Positions 5,980 to 13,255 of a stretch of DNA of 13,255 nucleotides are shown here, piece after piece (position 1 is the stretch's first letter; each line of letters begins with the position of its first letter). The notes under the pieces were generated by a model, which saw only the letters and a program-made list of their open reading frames with translations, ran no database searches and had not been told where the DNA came from. Source of the DNA: SIG672 sp045657105 (GTDB lineage: Bacteria; Bacillota; Clostridia; Oscillospirales; CAG-272). The translations under genes were made by a program, and so were the position numbers. Where the stretch lies: assembly GCA_045657105.1 (NCBI GenBank), contig JAZOSN010000029.1, positions 1-13,255 of the forward strand, given 5' to 3'.

Positions 5980-6926
5980 TAGAGGGCAAATATTTGCATG
6001 ACAGCAAGAGCTATCAGGAGCGAAAAGAGAGCTATAAGAGCGCGCAGAAAAACGAGATTTCCGAGAAGCTTTTTTGATCGGCAGTGCGCGCAAACGGCAA
6101 GCGTTTGCATATGCACTGAAATTCCGCTCCACGCGCAGGCAAAAACGGCAAGAAGAATTCCGTTTTTATCGCCGATTTTCGACGCTGCAGAGCTTGCCGA
6201 CGAGATCTCAACGAAGGCTTTTACTGCCGCGGCAAGAACTGCGGAGTCTGTAATATACTCACACGCCTTTGTCAAAAAAAGCGATATTTGAGCAAAAAAT
6301 GCAATGAAAGCGGTCATTGTGAGCATTGAATATCCGCTTTTGCCTACGGCATCTGTCACTGCCTCGAACAATGCAGGCGGTGGCAAATCAGAGAATTTTT
6401 TACCGTTTTCGTTTTTCATTTTCCGTCTGCTACCGGTGGAAATACCGACTAAAAACACCGATATTATAACCGACAGATATATAAAAGCTCCAACGCCTGC
6501 GCTTTTGAACATTCCCTTACCGACTCCCGATATAACGAAAGCCGCTCCCGGCGTCAAGGAAAGAGCGCAGATACGGCAAAATTCTCTTTCGCTTATCTCG
6601 CCTCGCCCGTAAAGTCCGCAGGCGGCGGTGCAACCGACGGGAAAGCCTGTGAAAAGTCCGCTCAGGAGTGCTTTTGCTCCGCTTTCGCTAATTCCGAAGA
6701 TCCATGAAAAAGCGCAGGTGATCCATCTCGGAAATTCTGCAATACCGCTTCCGACAAGAGCTCCGATGACCGCAAAAGGAAATATCGAAGGAACGAGTGT
6801 TTTGGCGCACATTTCAAGACTTGAAGCAAGAGTCGCCCTGCTCTCCTCAGAAAAAGCAAGCGAGAGAGCAAAAAACGCGGCAAGCAACGCTCCGTAAAAA
6901 AGCTTCTTGATTCTTTCTCGTTTCAC
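5976..6926 (-). CDS. ylbJ: Sporulation integral membrane protein YlbJ
   Basis: A 316-residue polytopic membrane protein with the nucleoside-recognition/gate-like fold of YlbJ. Recognisable features are the paired-half layout, GFPVG at 94-98 followed by LYGRGEIS (105-112), TPGAAFVISGVG (125-136) in the first half, and FVEISSASSAASKIG (238-252) in the second. Membrane helices are likely at about 10-26, 42-62, 84-104, 125-138, 145-163, 199-219, 228-244, 256-276 and 290-313. In Bacillus subtilis the homologue belongs to the mother-cell sigma-E regulon and contributes to spore resistance. It is shorter than B. subtilis YlbJ (about 400), mainly in loops; no frameshift is seen. The start is GTG (6926-6924) behind a modest AGGGAAG. 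It is divergent from yqfC. No terminator follows it, so read-through into the HAD operon is possible. Confidence 0.88.
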   Translation of the reverse strand: MKRERIKKLFYGALLAAFFALSLAFSEESRATLASSLEMCAKTLVPSIFPFAVIGALVGSGIAEFPRWITCAFSWIFGISESGAKALLSGLFTGFPVGCTAACGLYGRGEISEREFCRICALSLTPGAAFVISGVGKGMFKSAGVGAFIYLSVIISVFLVGISTGSRRKMKNENGKKFSDLPPPALFEAVTDAVGKSGYSMLTMTAFIAFFAQISLFLTKACEYITDSAVLAAAVKAFVEISSASSAASKIGDKNGILLAVFACAWSGISVHMQTLAVCAHCRSKKLLGNLVFLRALIALFSLLIALAVMQIFALY

Positions 6927-7024
6927 ACTCGTCTTCCCTACTTTCAGATGTAATCAAAACAAAATATCGCGAATAAAATAAATTCCGTAGGTATTTATAT
7001 TTTTTAACAGAGGGGAATATTCGT
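6927..7024. promoter_or_regulatory. Divergent intergenic region between ylbJ and yqfC
   Basis: These 98 bp must hold promoters for ylbJ (-) and the yqfC run (+). The stretch around 6955-7005 is AT-rich. I find no convincing sigma-A pair and no clean sigma-E pair, although sigma-E control of both genes is expected from their B. subtilis homologues. AGAGGGG (7009-7015) is the yqfC ribosome binding site. Confidence 0.45.
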
Positions 7025-7270
7025 ATGAAAAATACGCCTATGCGACACTATCATATGGTGCTTGAAAACGGGAGAAAAATTCTGATCTCCGACTGTATCA
7101 GAATTCTTGAATACTCGCCCGAAAAGATAAAAATCCTTCTTCATTCGGGCAAGGTAATACTGAGCGGCAGAGATCTTGCCATGTCCGATTTTTTCGGCGA
7201 CGAGATACAAATATGCGGAATTATAGAAAACATCTGTCTGCAAGGAGAAAAAAGTGAGAAACAAGAGTAA
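7025..7270 (+). CDS. yqfC: Sporulation protein YqfC
   Basis: An 81-residue protein of the YabP/YqfC family, predicted to form a small beta-rich domain. It has the typical order of a short head (HYHMVLENGRKILISD, 8-23), an ILEY segment (27-30) and alternating strand-forming repeats such as KIKILLHSGKVILSG (34-48) and EIQICGIIENI (60-70). The length is near the family norm of 80-100. B. subtilis yqfC is transcribed in the mother cell under sigma-E; the molecular role is not established. AGAGGGG lies 9 nt before the ATG. Its last 17 bp overlap the yqfD start, and this gene pair is conserved in endospore formers. Confidence 0.9.
   Translation: MKNTPMRHYHMVLENGRKILISDCIRILEYSPEKIKILLHSGKVILSGRDLAMSDFFGDEIQICGIIENICLQGEKSEKQE
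7242..7247 (+). promoter_or_regulatory. Ribosome binding site fixing the GTG start of yqfD
   Basis: AAGGAG ends 6 nt before GTG at 7254-7256, inside the last codons of yqfC. This spacing supports the GTG as the true start and implies translational coupling between the overlapping genes. Confidence 0.8.
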
Positions 7271-8498
7271 AAAGCGAGTAAATCTGACCGATGCGATACT
7301 TATGCTTTTCTTCGGATACTGCGAATTTTTTATAAAAAGCGGCAGTGAGCGTGCACTCAGTATCCTTTTTGCGAGCAGCGTGAGATTTTCCCATATGCGA
7401 AACCTCGACGGCGGCATATCGCTCAGAGTGTATCTGTTTCGTAAAAAGCAGCTTTCAAGAGCGCTCGAACAGGAAAACGTCGATTTTTCTTGCGGTAAAG
7501 CGTGCGGTCTGCCCGCTCTTTTCTCTTCGCTCTTTAAAAAGCGCGGGCTTTCGCTCGGACTTATAGCCGTTATTGTCCTCTCGCTTCTTTCCGAGAGCGT
7601 AATATGGGAGATAAAGGTACTTGGTACAAACGAGCTTCACGATGCGGAAATACTCGAAGACCTCAAAGACTACGGCATAGACCTCGGCAGACGTATCTCC
7701 TCGCTCGATATAGATCAGATATGCACCGATTATCTGATAGAAAATCCTGCTCTTTCCTGGATACGGATAAACGCCGTCGGAAACTGTCTGCAAGTCATAG
7801 TCAAGGAAAAGGACATAGCACCGAGCCCGGACGGGGGGCGTCCGTCAAATCTCGTTGCAGACTGCGACGGGCTTATTTACAGAGTGGAAACGGTAAGCGG
7901 TATGCGCCTCGTCAGTGGCGGCGAGAGCGTACTGAAAGGTCAGATACTCGTAAGCGGACTCGTTGAGAACGAAAATCCGAACATTGAAGGCGTCATAATT
8001 GAAAATCCGACCTACCGTTTCGAGCGCTCGGTTGCCAAGGTATTTGCGATAACCGACGAAACTTTGACCGTCGAAATCCCCATGACACAGCTCGAAAAAC
8101 GCTACACGGGCGAAATATACGAAAAAAAATCACTTATTTTTTTCTCAAAAGAGATATTTTTTCCTTTTTTGGGTAGAAATTTATATGAGAGTTGTGATAT
8201 AATGGATATGTATAACCATCTGTCGCTCCCGAGCGGAAGGGTTCTTCCCTTTTCTGTGAAAAACACGCTTTACAGAGAATACGTAAGTGAGGAGATTCCG
8301 CTCACCGAAAAAGAAGCGGCAAGACTTGCCGAAAACGCGCTTGCGGAAAAGATCGCTCTGCATATCGGAGAGGAAGGCGTCCTGCTTTCAAAAAGCGTAT
8401 CCGCCTACCGTGACGGCGACTTTTACAAAATCGAATGTAAAATAAACTGCATAAGAGATATTGGAGTGGAAACTCCTCTGTTTTCGGCAGATAAGTAA
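7254..8498 (+). CDS. yqfD: Sporulation protein YqfD
   Basis: A 414-residue bitopic membrane protein. A cytoplasmic N-terminal part (1-95) is followed by one membrane helix at about 98-118. A POTRA-like segment comes next, starting at VLGTNELHD (122-130) and running to VIVKEK (181-186), in the style of FtsQ-type domains, and the rest is beta-rich and extracytoplasmic. This is the YqfD architecture; in B. subtilis it is a sigma-E-dependent mother-cell protein whose biochemical role is unclear. It starts with GTG and overlaps yqfC by 17 bp. The coding sequence has an unusually AT-rich patch at about 8120-8210, with runs of eight A and seven T, encoding a Phe-rich segment (SLIFFSKEIFFPFLG). That patch also contains a promoter-like sequence. 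Confidence 0.9.
   Translation: MRNKSKKRVNLTDAILMLFFGYCEFFIKSGSERALSILFASSVRFSHMRNLDGGISLRVYLFRKKQLSRALEQENVDFSCGKACGLPALFSSLFKKRGLSLGLIAVIVLSLLSESVIWEIKVLGTNELHDAEILEDLKDYGIDLGRRISSLDIDQICTDYLIENPALSWIRINAVGNCLQVIVKEKDIAPSPDGGRPSNLVADCDGLIYRVETVSGMRLVSGGESVLKGQILVSGLVENENPNIEGVIIENPTYRFERSVAKVFAITDETLTVEIPMTQLEKRYTGEIYEKKSLIFFSKEIFFPFLGRNLYESCDIMDMYNHLSLPSGRVLPFSVKNTLYREYVSEEIPLTEKEAARLAENALAEKIALHIGEEGVLLSKSVSAYRDGDFYKIECKINCIRDIGVETPLFSADK
8174..8203 (+). promoter_or_regulatory. Possible internal promoter inside yqfD
   Basis: A perfect extended -10, TGATATAAT (8195-8203), is preceded after 18 bp by TAGAAA (8174-8179), four of six matches to TTGACA. It lies in an AT-rich patch about 320 bp before phoH and points toward phoH-ybeY-era-recO-mutS2. 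This would let housekeeping genes be expressed in vegetative cells independently of the sporulation genes. No experiment supports it here. Confidence 0.4.
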
Positions 8499-8521
8499 AA
8501 CAGGCTTAAAGGAGCTAAAAA

Positions 8522-9550
8522 ATGATCGAAAAAATAATTCCGATAGACTCCGCGGAGCAGCTTTCCGCGATACTCGGAAGCTACGACAAAAACGCCGAGC
8601 TTATTGAAAAGCATTTCGGCGTGAGGATAGCGCACAGTCTTGGCGGAAGCGACTCTCTGTCGGTATCGGGCAGCGATGAGCGCTCTGTCGATCTCGCACT
8701 GACCGTTATAAATTATTTAAAGCGTATATCGGTTCTCGGTGAAGAGATCTCCGAGCAGAAGGTCGAATATACGATGAGTATGATCGAGGACGGAAAAGCC
8801 GACGAGCTCGCCGAGTTCGACTCGGACTGTATATGTATAACCGCAAAGGGCAAGCCGATAAAGGCAAAGACGGTAGGACAGAAGAAATACGTGAGCGCAA
8901 TAAAGAAAAACACTCTCGTTTTCGGTATCGGTCCGGCAGGCACCGGTAAGACATTTCTTGCAGTAGCTATGGCGGTATCGGCTCTCCGCCGTCACGAAAT
9001 ATCGAGAATAATTCTGACTCGCCCCGCGGTAGAGGCAGGAGAGCGTCTTGGCTATCTTCCGGGCGACCTGCAAAGCAAGATAGATCCCTATCTGCGTCCG
9101 CTTTACGACGCGCTTTACGAAACTATGGGAGCGGAAAACTATCTTAGAAACGTGGAAAAGGGCGTGGTCGAGGTAGCTCCGCTTGCATATATGCGAGGAA
9201 GAACGCTCGACGACTGCTTCATCATTCTCGACGAGGCTCAGAACACGACTCCCGAGCAGATGAAGATGTTCCTCACACGTCTTGGCAACAACTCGAAGGC
9301 GGTGGTTACCGGGGACCTTACTCAGACCGACCTGCCGAGAGGCAACAGAAGCGGTCTGAAAGAGGCGGTCGCTATTCTTGAAGGCATTGAGGATATTGCA
9401 ATACACCGTTTCAGTGAGCGCGATGTCGTTCGTCACAGACTGGTACGGCAGATAATTCTCGCCTACGACAAATACGACCGCGAGCGCGCGGTCAATAAAG
9501 ACGCCGACCGTCCGCGCCGTTTCAAAAGGACCGACGGCGAAAATTCTTAA
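8522..9550 (+). CDS. phoH: PhoH family P-loop ATPase
   Basis: A 342-residue cytoplasmic ATPase of the PhoH/YbeZ type, widely found next to ybeY and implicated in RNA metabolism and ribosome maturation. Walker A is GPAGTGKT (137-144). Walker B is FIILDEAQN (233-241), which resembles the helicase superfamily 1 DEAQ pattern. VTGDLTQTDLP (262-272) is the sensor-like motif, and RHRLV (304-308) may provide an arginine contact. The N-terminal ~70 residues look like a KH-type nucleic-acid-binding fold. Length is normal for the family. AAAGGAG (8509-8515) precedes the ATG by 6 nt. The gene is 23 bp downstream of yqfD and 22 bp upstream of ybeY, so it lies in the same run. Confidence 0.95.
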   Translation: MIEKIIPIDSAEQLSAILGSYDKNAELIEKHFGVRIAHSLGGSDSLSVSGSDERSVDLALTVINYLKRISVLGEEISEQKVEYTMSMIEDGKADELAEFDSDCICITAKGKPIKAKTVGQKKYVSAIKKNTLVFGIGPAGTGKTFLAVAMAVSALRRHEISRIILTRPAVEAGERLGYLPGDLQSKIDPYLRPLYDALYETMGAENYLRNVEKGVVEVAPLAYMRGRTLDDCFIILDEAQNTTPEQMKMFLTRLGNNSKAVVTGDLTQTDLPRGNRSGLKEAVAILEGIEDIAIHRFSERDVVRHRLVRQIILAYDKYDRERAVNKDADRPRRFKRTDGENS

Positions 9551-9572
9551 AAATTTATCGGGAAGTTTAAAT

Positions 9573-10049
9573 ATGAAAAGCATTTTTACGAAAAATAAAA
9601 TATATATAACCGACCAGTGTGAGCCGTCAGTCCTCACCCAAAAAGAGGAAAAGCTTATAAAAAAGGCGATAAACACGGTCCTGAGAAAGGAAAAGTTCGG
9701 AAGAGCCGCCGAGGTATCGGTAAGCGTCGTGACCGACGAGAGCATACACGAGTTAAATCGTGAGGCGCGCGGAGTTGACAGACCTACCGACGTTCTCTCC
9801 TTCCCTGTTTTCGACGAGGATTTCGGCGTCGGACAGGCAGTTCTCGGAGATATAGTCATATCTTACGAAACCGCCCTGCGTCAGGCAGAAGAGTACGGCC
9901 ATTCGATTGAGCGCGAGATCGCGTTTCTCACCGTTCACTCAATGCTCCACCTGCTCGGCTACGATCACGAAACCTCCGAGGAGGACGAAAAGGAAATGTT
10001 CGCCCGTCAGGAAGAGATACTCACTTTTATCGGCATAACTCGCCCGTAA
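9573..10049 (+). CDS. ybeY: Endoribonuclease YbeY (rRNA maturation factor)
   Basis: A 158-residue metal-dependent single-strand endoribonuclease involved in 16S rRNA 3' end maturation and 70S quality control. The zinc site is complete: H122, H126 and H132 in HSMLHLLGYDH. The conserved DRPTDVLSFP motif (69-78) supplies the family arginine (R70), and LGDIVIS (91-97) is also typical. Length is normal. GGGAAG about 6 nt before the ATG is a weak ribosome binding site. Adjacent to phoH upstream; era follows after a 49 bp gap, without the dgkA and cdd genes that many Firmicutes carry between them. Confidence 0.95.
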   Translation: MKSIFTKNKIYITDQCEPSVLTQKEEKLIKKAINTVLRKEKFGRAAEVSVSVVTDESIHELNREARGVDRPTDVLSFPVFDEDFGVGQAVLGDIVISYETALRQAEEYGHSIEREIAFLTVHSMLHLLGYDHETSEEDEKEMFARQEEILTFIGITRP

Positions 10050-10098
10050 CTCAACTGCGGGATCTAAAACTTTAATTAAAGAAAGGCATATAAAAACC

Positions 10099-10995
10099 AT
10101 GGAAAATATATACAGAACAGGATTTATTGCAATAGTCGGACGTCCTAACGTCGGAAAATCTACGCTACTCAACGCTATGCTCGGCGAAAAGGTAGCGATC
10201 GTATCGAAAAAGCCGCAGACCACCAGAACGCGCATCACCGGAATACTTACAAGAGGTAACGATCAGTTTGTTTTCCTCGACACTCCCGGTATGCACAAGC
10301 CCAAGACGAAGCTCGGTCAGCATATGGTTCGCTCGATAAACAGCGCTATCGGTGACGTCGATGCCGCTATTCTCGTTGCAGACGCGGCGTACGCTCCCGG
10401 TGACATCGAAACAAATCTTATAAGAAGGCTCTCGGACTCCGAGCTTCCGATAATCCTCGTGCTCAACAAGACCGACGCCTGCTCACACGAGCAGATCGGA
10501 CAGACTATCCGCGCATATGCGGAGCTCTGTGACTTCGCGTCCGTTATTCCGATCTCGGCACTCAAAGAGGACGGCGTTGACATCGTTATCGACGAGGCGT
10601 CAAAGCTTCTTATCGAGGGCGACTGGTTCTTTGAGAGCGACGAGCTCACCGATCAACCCGAAAAGCAGATCGCCGCAGAGATGATCCGAGAAAAGCTCCT
10701 TCGACTGCTCGACAACGAGATCCCTCACGGAACCGCGGTAATTATCGAGGATTTCAAGGAAGAAAAGAACATTATAAATATCCGCGCGGAGATCTTCTGC
10801 GAGAGAGAGAATCACAAGGGTATAATTATCGGCAAAAAGGGCGAAACGCTCAAAAAGATCGCATCATACGCCCGTGAGGATATGGAAAAATTCTTCGGAA
10901 CGAAAATATTTCTTGACATCTGGGTAAAGGTCAAGGAAAATTGGCGCGACAGCGATATTATAATAAACAACTTCGGATTTAAAAACGACGACTGA
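10099..10995 (+). CDS. era: GTPase Era
   Basis: A 298-residue essential GTPase that binds the 3' end of 16S rRNA and helps assemble the 30S subunit. GTPase motifs: G1 GRPNVGKS (14-21), switch region TTRTR (41-45), G3 DTPG (61-64), G4 NKTD (123-126) and G5 SALK (153-156). The C-terminal KH domain carries GIIIGKKGETLKKI (241-254), the RNA-binding loop. Full length. AAAGAAAGG (10077-10085) lies 13 nt before the ATG, a long spacing. A 12 bp palindrome CTTTAATTAAAG (10070-10081) overlaps this site and is probably incidental. recO begins 2 bp after the stop. Confidence 0.97.
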   Translation: MENIYRTGFIAIVGRPNVGKSTLLNAMLGEKVAIVSKKPQTTRTRITGILTRGNDQFVFLDTPGMHKPKTKLGQHMVRSINSAIGDVDAAILVADAAYAPGDIETNLIRRLSDSELPIILVLNKTDACSHEQIGQTIRAYAELCDFASVIPISALKEDGVDIVIDEASKLLIEGDWFFESDELTDQPEKQIAAEMIREKLLRLLDNEIPHGTAVIIEDFKEEKNIINIRAEIFCERENHKGIIIGKKGETLKKIASYAREDMEKFFGTKIFLDIWVKVKENWRDSDIIINNFGFKNDD

Positions 10996-10997
10996 CC

Positions 10998-11756
10998 ATG
11001 CCCGAGATAATTAAAACAAACGGTCTTGTAATTCGCGAGATCGCGTACGGAGAAAGTGACAAGATACTGACTATCTTAACACCCGAGCTTGGAAAGCTGT
11101 CGGTCTATTGCAAGGGTGTGCGGAGTATAAAAAGTCACCGCATAGCCGCAACTCAGCTTTTTTGCTACGATGAGCTTACACTTTCCGTAAAGGGTGATAA
11201 ATACACACTCGGAGAAGCCTGTCTTATAGAAAATTTCTTCGATATTCGCGGAGATATTTCAAAATTTGCGCTCGCGCAGTATTTTGCCGATCTGCTCTGC
11301 GAGGTCGCGACCGAAAACGAGGATCAGAGCGAGCTCCTTTCGCTTGCGCTCAACGCGCTTTACATACTAAGCACGGACAAGCCGACAAAGCTTATAAAGA
11401 GCGTTTTCGAGCTTCGCGTGCTCTGCGCCATCGGTCTTACTCCCGATCTCTCTGCCTGCGACGCTTGCGGAAAGAGCGCACGGGAATATTATCTCGATCC
11501 GATAGGCGGAACCGTCCGTTGCTCCGACTGTCTTATGAATGCATCGGTCGGCGATGGCGGCTCGCACGCGTATATTTTTCTTTCCCCGTACGTTCTTCGC
11601 GCGATGCTTTATATCATAAATGCAAACAAAAAGCGCATATTTGCTTTTTCCGCCGAGGACGCGCTTTTGTCCGAGCTTGAAACGGTATGCGAAAAATATA
11701 CCCTCTCCCAGATAGGCAGGGGCTTTGACTCGCTGAATTTTTACAAATCACTTTAA
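10998..11756 (+). CDS. recO: DNA repair protein RecO
   Basis: A 252-residue recombination mediator that acts with RecR to load RecA on SSB-coated single-stranded DNA and to anneal strands. An N-terminal OB fold (about 1-80) begins with KTNGLVIREIAYGESDKIL (6-24). A helical part follows. A zinc-binding site is formed by C154/C157 (CDAC) and C175/C178 (CSDC). Length is typical. The ATG lies 2 bp after the era stop and has no clear Shine-Dalgarno sequence, so translation probably depends on coupling to era. Upstream of mutS2 by 15 bp in the same run. Confidence 0.94.
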   Translation: MPEIIKTNGLVIREIAYGESDKILTILTPELGKLSVYCKGVRSIKSHRIAATQLFCYDELTLSVKGDKYTLGEACLIENFFDIRGDISKFALAQYFADLLCEVATENEDQSELLSLALNALYILSTDKPTKLIKSVFELRVLCAIGLTPDLSACDACGKSAREYYLDPIGGTVRCSDCLMNASVGDGGSHAYIFLSPYVLRAMLYIINANKKRIFAFSAEDALLSELETVCEKYTLSQIGRGFDSLNFYKSL

Positions 11757-11771
11757 AAGGCTTATTTTAAT

Positions 11772-13255
11772 ATGAGTAATTTCAAAAAAGCACTTAAAAC
11801 TCTTGAATACGATAAAATACTCGCTATGCTCACAGAGTGCGCCTCGACCGAGGGCGGCAAGGAGCTTATCCTGACTACCGTGCCCGAAGCAGATGTATCT
11901 CGCGTCAAAAGGCTGCTCGTACAGACAAGCGATGCAAAGCATATGACGTCGGTAAACGGTGCTCCGTCGTTTGGTGGAATACGTGATATTTGCGACTCTG
12001 TCGACCGCGCCGAAAAGGGAGCGTCGCTCACTCTCAGAGAACTGCTCGATATTGCCGATCTACTCTACGTATCGGCAGGACTCGTTGCATATTCGGGAAC
12101 GAAAAACGTCACCTGCGGAACGCTTGGCGAGATATTCGACCGCATTTTCAAAAATCCCACGCTCGAAAAAGAGATCAAGCGCATCATAATTTCCGAGGAC
12201 ACGATCTCGGACGACGCTACCCCGCAGCTTGCGGCGATACGCCGAAATATACGAAACACGAATAATCGCATACGCGATATGCTTCAAAACTATATAACGA
12301 GTCCAAAATACTCGAAAACCCTTCAAGATAACATCGTAACTATGCGAAACGGCAGATACGTTATTCCTGTAAAGGTCGAGCACAAATCGGACATAAGCGG
12401 TCTTGTTCACGACGCGTCCGCATCGGGAGCAACGCTTTTCGTTGAGCCTGTCGCGGTCGTTGATGCTAACAACGATCTCCGCCGTCTTGAAGCCGAAGAA
12501 CGCGCCGAGATAGAGCGTATCCTTGCAAATCTCTCGGCAGACGTCGCAAATTTTGCATCTGCGCTCGTTCTCAATTATTCGAACATAATTCTTCTCGACT
12601 CGATATTTGCACGTGCGGAGCTCTCCTGGCGTATGCGCGCAGTCGAGCCTGTGATCTCCGACGTTATAAGCATTGTCGGTGCGCGTCACCCCCTGCTCGA
12701 TCAGAAAAAGGCAGTTCCTATCGACGTCCAGCTCGGAGAGAGCTTTGACACACTCGTCATAACAGGTCCTAACACGGGCGGTAAAACGGTATCGCTCAAA
12801 ACGCTCGGACTTTTTACTCTTATGGCTCAGAGCGGTATGCACATACCTGCAAAAGAGGGATCTCAGATTCGCGTGTCCGACAAGGTCCTTGCAGACATCG
12901 GTGACGAACAGAGCATCGAGCAGTCGCTTTCCACCTTCTCCGCACATATGAAAACCATCGTTTCAATACTCGAAGAGGCGAACGGCGAAAGCCTCGTGCT
13001 TTTCGACGAGCTCGGTGCAGGAACCGATCCGACCGAGGGTGCGGCACTTGCAGTCGCCATCACCGAAAAGGTAAGGGAGAGGGGCGCATGGTCGGCATCG
13101 ACCACACACTATTCCGAAATGAAGGTATATGCACTCGAAACCGAGGGCGTATGCAATGCCGCCTGCGAATTTGATATTAAGACGCTCTCGCCCACCTTTA
13201 AGCTGATAATCGGAGCGCCCGGAAAATCTAACGCGTTCGCCATCGCATCAAGGCT
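11772..13255 (+). CDS. mutS2: MutS2 family ATPase, 5' part (cut by window edge)
   Basis: The frame is open from ATG 11772 to the window end: 494 codons plus two bases, with no stop. It starts MSNFKKALKTLEYDKILAML, the usual MutS2 head. A clamp/lever region includes NGRYVIPVK and GLVHDASASGATLFVEP. The ATPase has Walker A GPNTGGKT (332-339), DIGDEQSIEQSLSTFSAHM in the middle, Walker B LVLFDELGAGTDP starting near residue 408, and TTHYSEMK after it. MutS2 lacks the mismatch-recognition domain of MutS. It acts as a homodimer, with roles described in suppressing recombination and in splitting collided ribosomes. About 290 residues remain outside the window, expected to include the C-terminal Smr nuclease domain. 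The ribosome binding site AAAAGG, about 12 nt before the ATG, is modest. Confidence 0.96.
   Translation, partial: MSNFKKALKTLEYDKILAMLTECASTEGGKELILTTVPEADVSRVKRLLVQTSDAKHMTSVNGAPSFGGIRDICDSVDRAEKGASLTLRELLDIADLLYVSAGLVAYSGTKNVTCGTLGEIFDRIFKNPTLEKEIKRIIISEDTISDDATPQLAAIRRNIRNTNNRIRDMLQNYITSPKYSKTLQDNIVTMRNGRYVIPVKVEHKSDISGLVHDASASGATLFVEPVAVVDANNDLRRLEAEERAEIERILANLSADVANFASALVLNYSNIILLDSIFARAELSWRMRAVEPVISDVISIVGARHPLLDQKKAVPIDVQLGESFDTLVITGPNTGGKTVSLKTLGLFTLMAQSGMHIPAKEGSQIRVSDKVLADIGDEQSIEQSLSTFSAHMKTIVSILEEANGESLVLFDELGAGTDPTEGAALAVAITEKVRERGAWSASTTHYSEMKVYALETEGVCNAACEFDIKTLSPTFKLIIGAPGKSNAFAIASR

Noticed and set aside
5896..6132. N-terminal extension of the HAD protein by 79 residues
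   Set aside because: The extension overlaps the end of ylbJ, spans the consensus promoter, is of unlikely composition, and lacks a ribosome site. The ATG at 5895 has one.
5976..6926. ylbJ as a truncated pseudogene because it is shorter than the B. subtilis protein
   Set aside because: Both halves of the fold and the C-terminal helices are present, with no frameshift; the shortfall is in loops.
6927..7024. Sigma-E promoters for ylbJ and yqfC (for example GAATAAAA near 6971 or GATATTTT on the minus strand)
   Set aside because: Neither has a matching -10 of the CATACA type at acceptable spacing, so I did not annotate specific boxes.
8717..9859. 380-codon open frame on the minus strand across phoH and ybeY
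   Set aside because: It is antisense to two clearly conserved genes, contains no motif, and arises from their codon bias.
10070..10081. Palindrome CTTTAATTAAAG before era as an operator
   Set aside because: It is AT-rich, short and overlaps the ribosome binding site region; chance occurrence is the simpler explanation.
12060..12947. 295-codon open frame on the minus strand inside mutS2
   Set aside because: The plus-strand frame is unmistakable MutS2 with intact ATPase motifs; the antisense product is Cys/Arg/Tyr-rich with no recognisable domain.

Overview
The window reads as chromosomal DNA of an anaerobic, endospore-forming member of the Firmicutes, class Clostridia, probably an uncultured gut-type lineage. 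The basis is a set of sporulation genes (ylbJ, yqfC, yqfD), the Firmicutes gene order yqfC-yqfD-phoH-ybeY-era-recO, a MutS2-type ATPase, a rubredoxin-tailed flavin reductase typical of anaerobes, and near-consensus sigma-A promoters with GGAGG-type ribosome binding sites. I see no tRNA, rRNA, CRISPR array, transposase or phage gene. Most of the window is ordinary core genome.

Layout. (i) Positions 1-310 are non-coding and made of nested short palindromes: a 26-27 bp inverted repeat (2-27 and 158-184), a 38 bp direct repeat (26-63 and 206-243) and a terminator-like hairpin at 248-270. (ii) 387-1001 (+) is a flavin reductase with a rubredoxin-like tail, with its own extended -10 promoter. It converges on gpsA (1036-1995, -), and both genes share a bidirectional terminator at 1009-1036. 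(iii) A minus-strand operon follows, read from right to left: a HAD phosphatase (5895-5278), a very large CvpA-like membrane protein of 885 residues (5256-2599) and a NUDIX hydrolase (2589-2131). It starts at a perfect TTGACA-N17-TATAAT promoter (5979-5951) and ends at a terminator (2129-2088) immediately before the gpsA promoter. (iv) ylbJ (6926-5976, -) is divergent from yqfC. (v) A long plus-strand run carries yqfC, yqfD, phoH, ybeY, era, recO and the first 494 codons of mutS2, which is cut by the window edge.

How the genes relate. YlbJ, YqfC and YqfD are mother-cell sporulation proteins. PhoH, YbeY and Era are linked to RNA metabolism and 30S ribosome maturation, RecO to recombinational repair, and MutS2 to ribosome rescue and recombination control. 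GpsA makes glycerol-3-phosphate for membrane lipids. The least understood gene is the 885-residue CvpA-like protein: four predicted membrane helices, then roughly 700 acidic helical residues that charge distribution places outside the cell. It and the intergenic repeat cluster are the best candidates for something undescribed. I do not see a convincing new multi-gene system.
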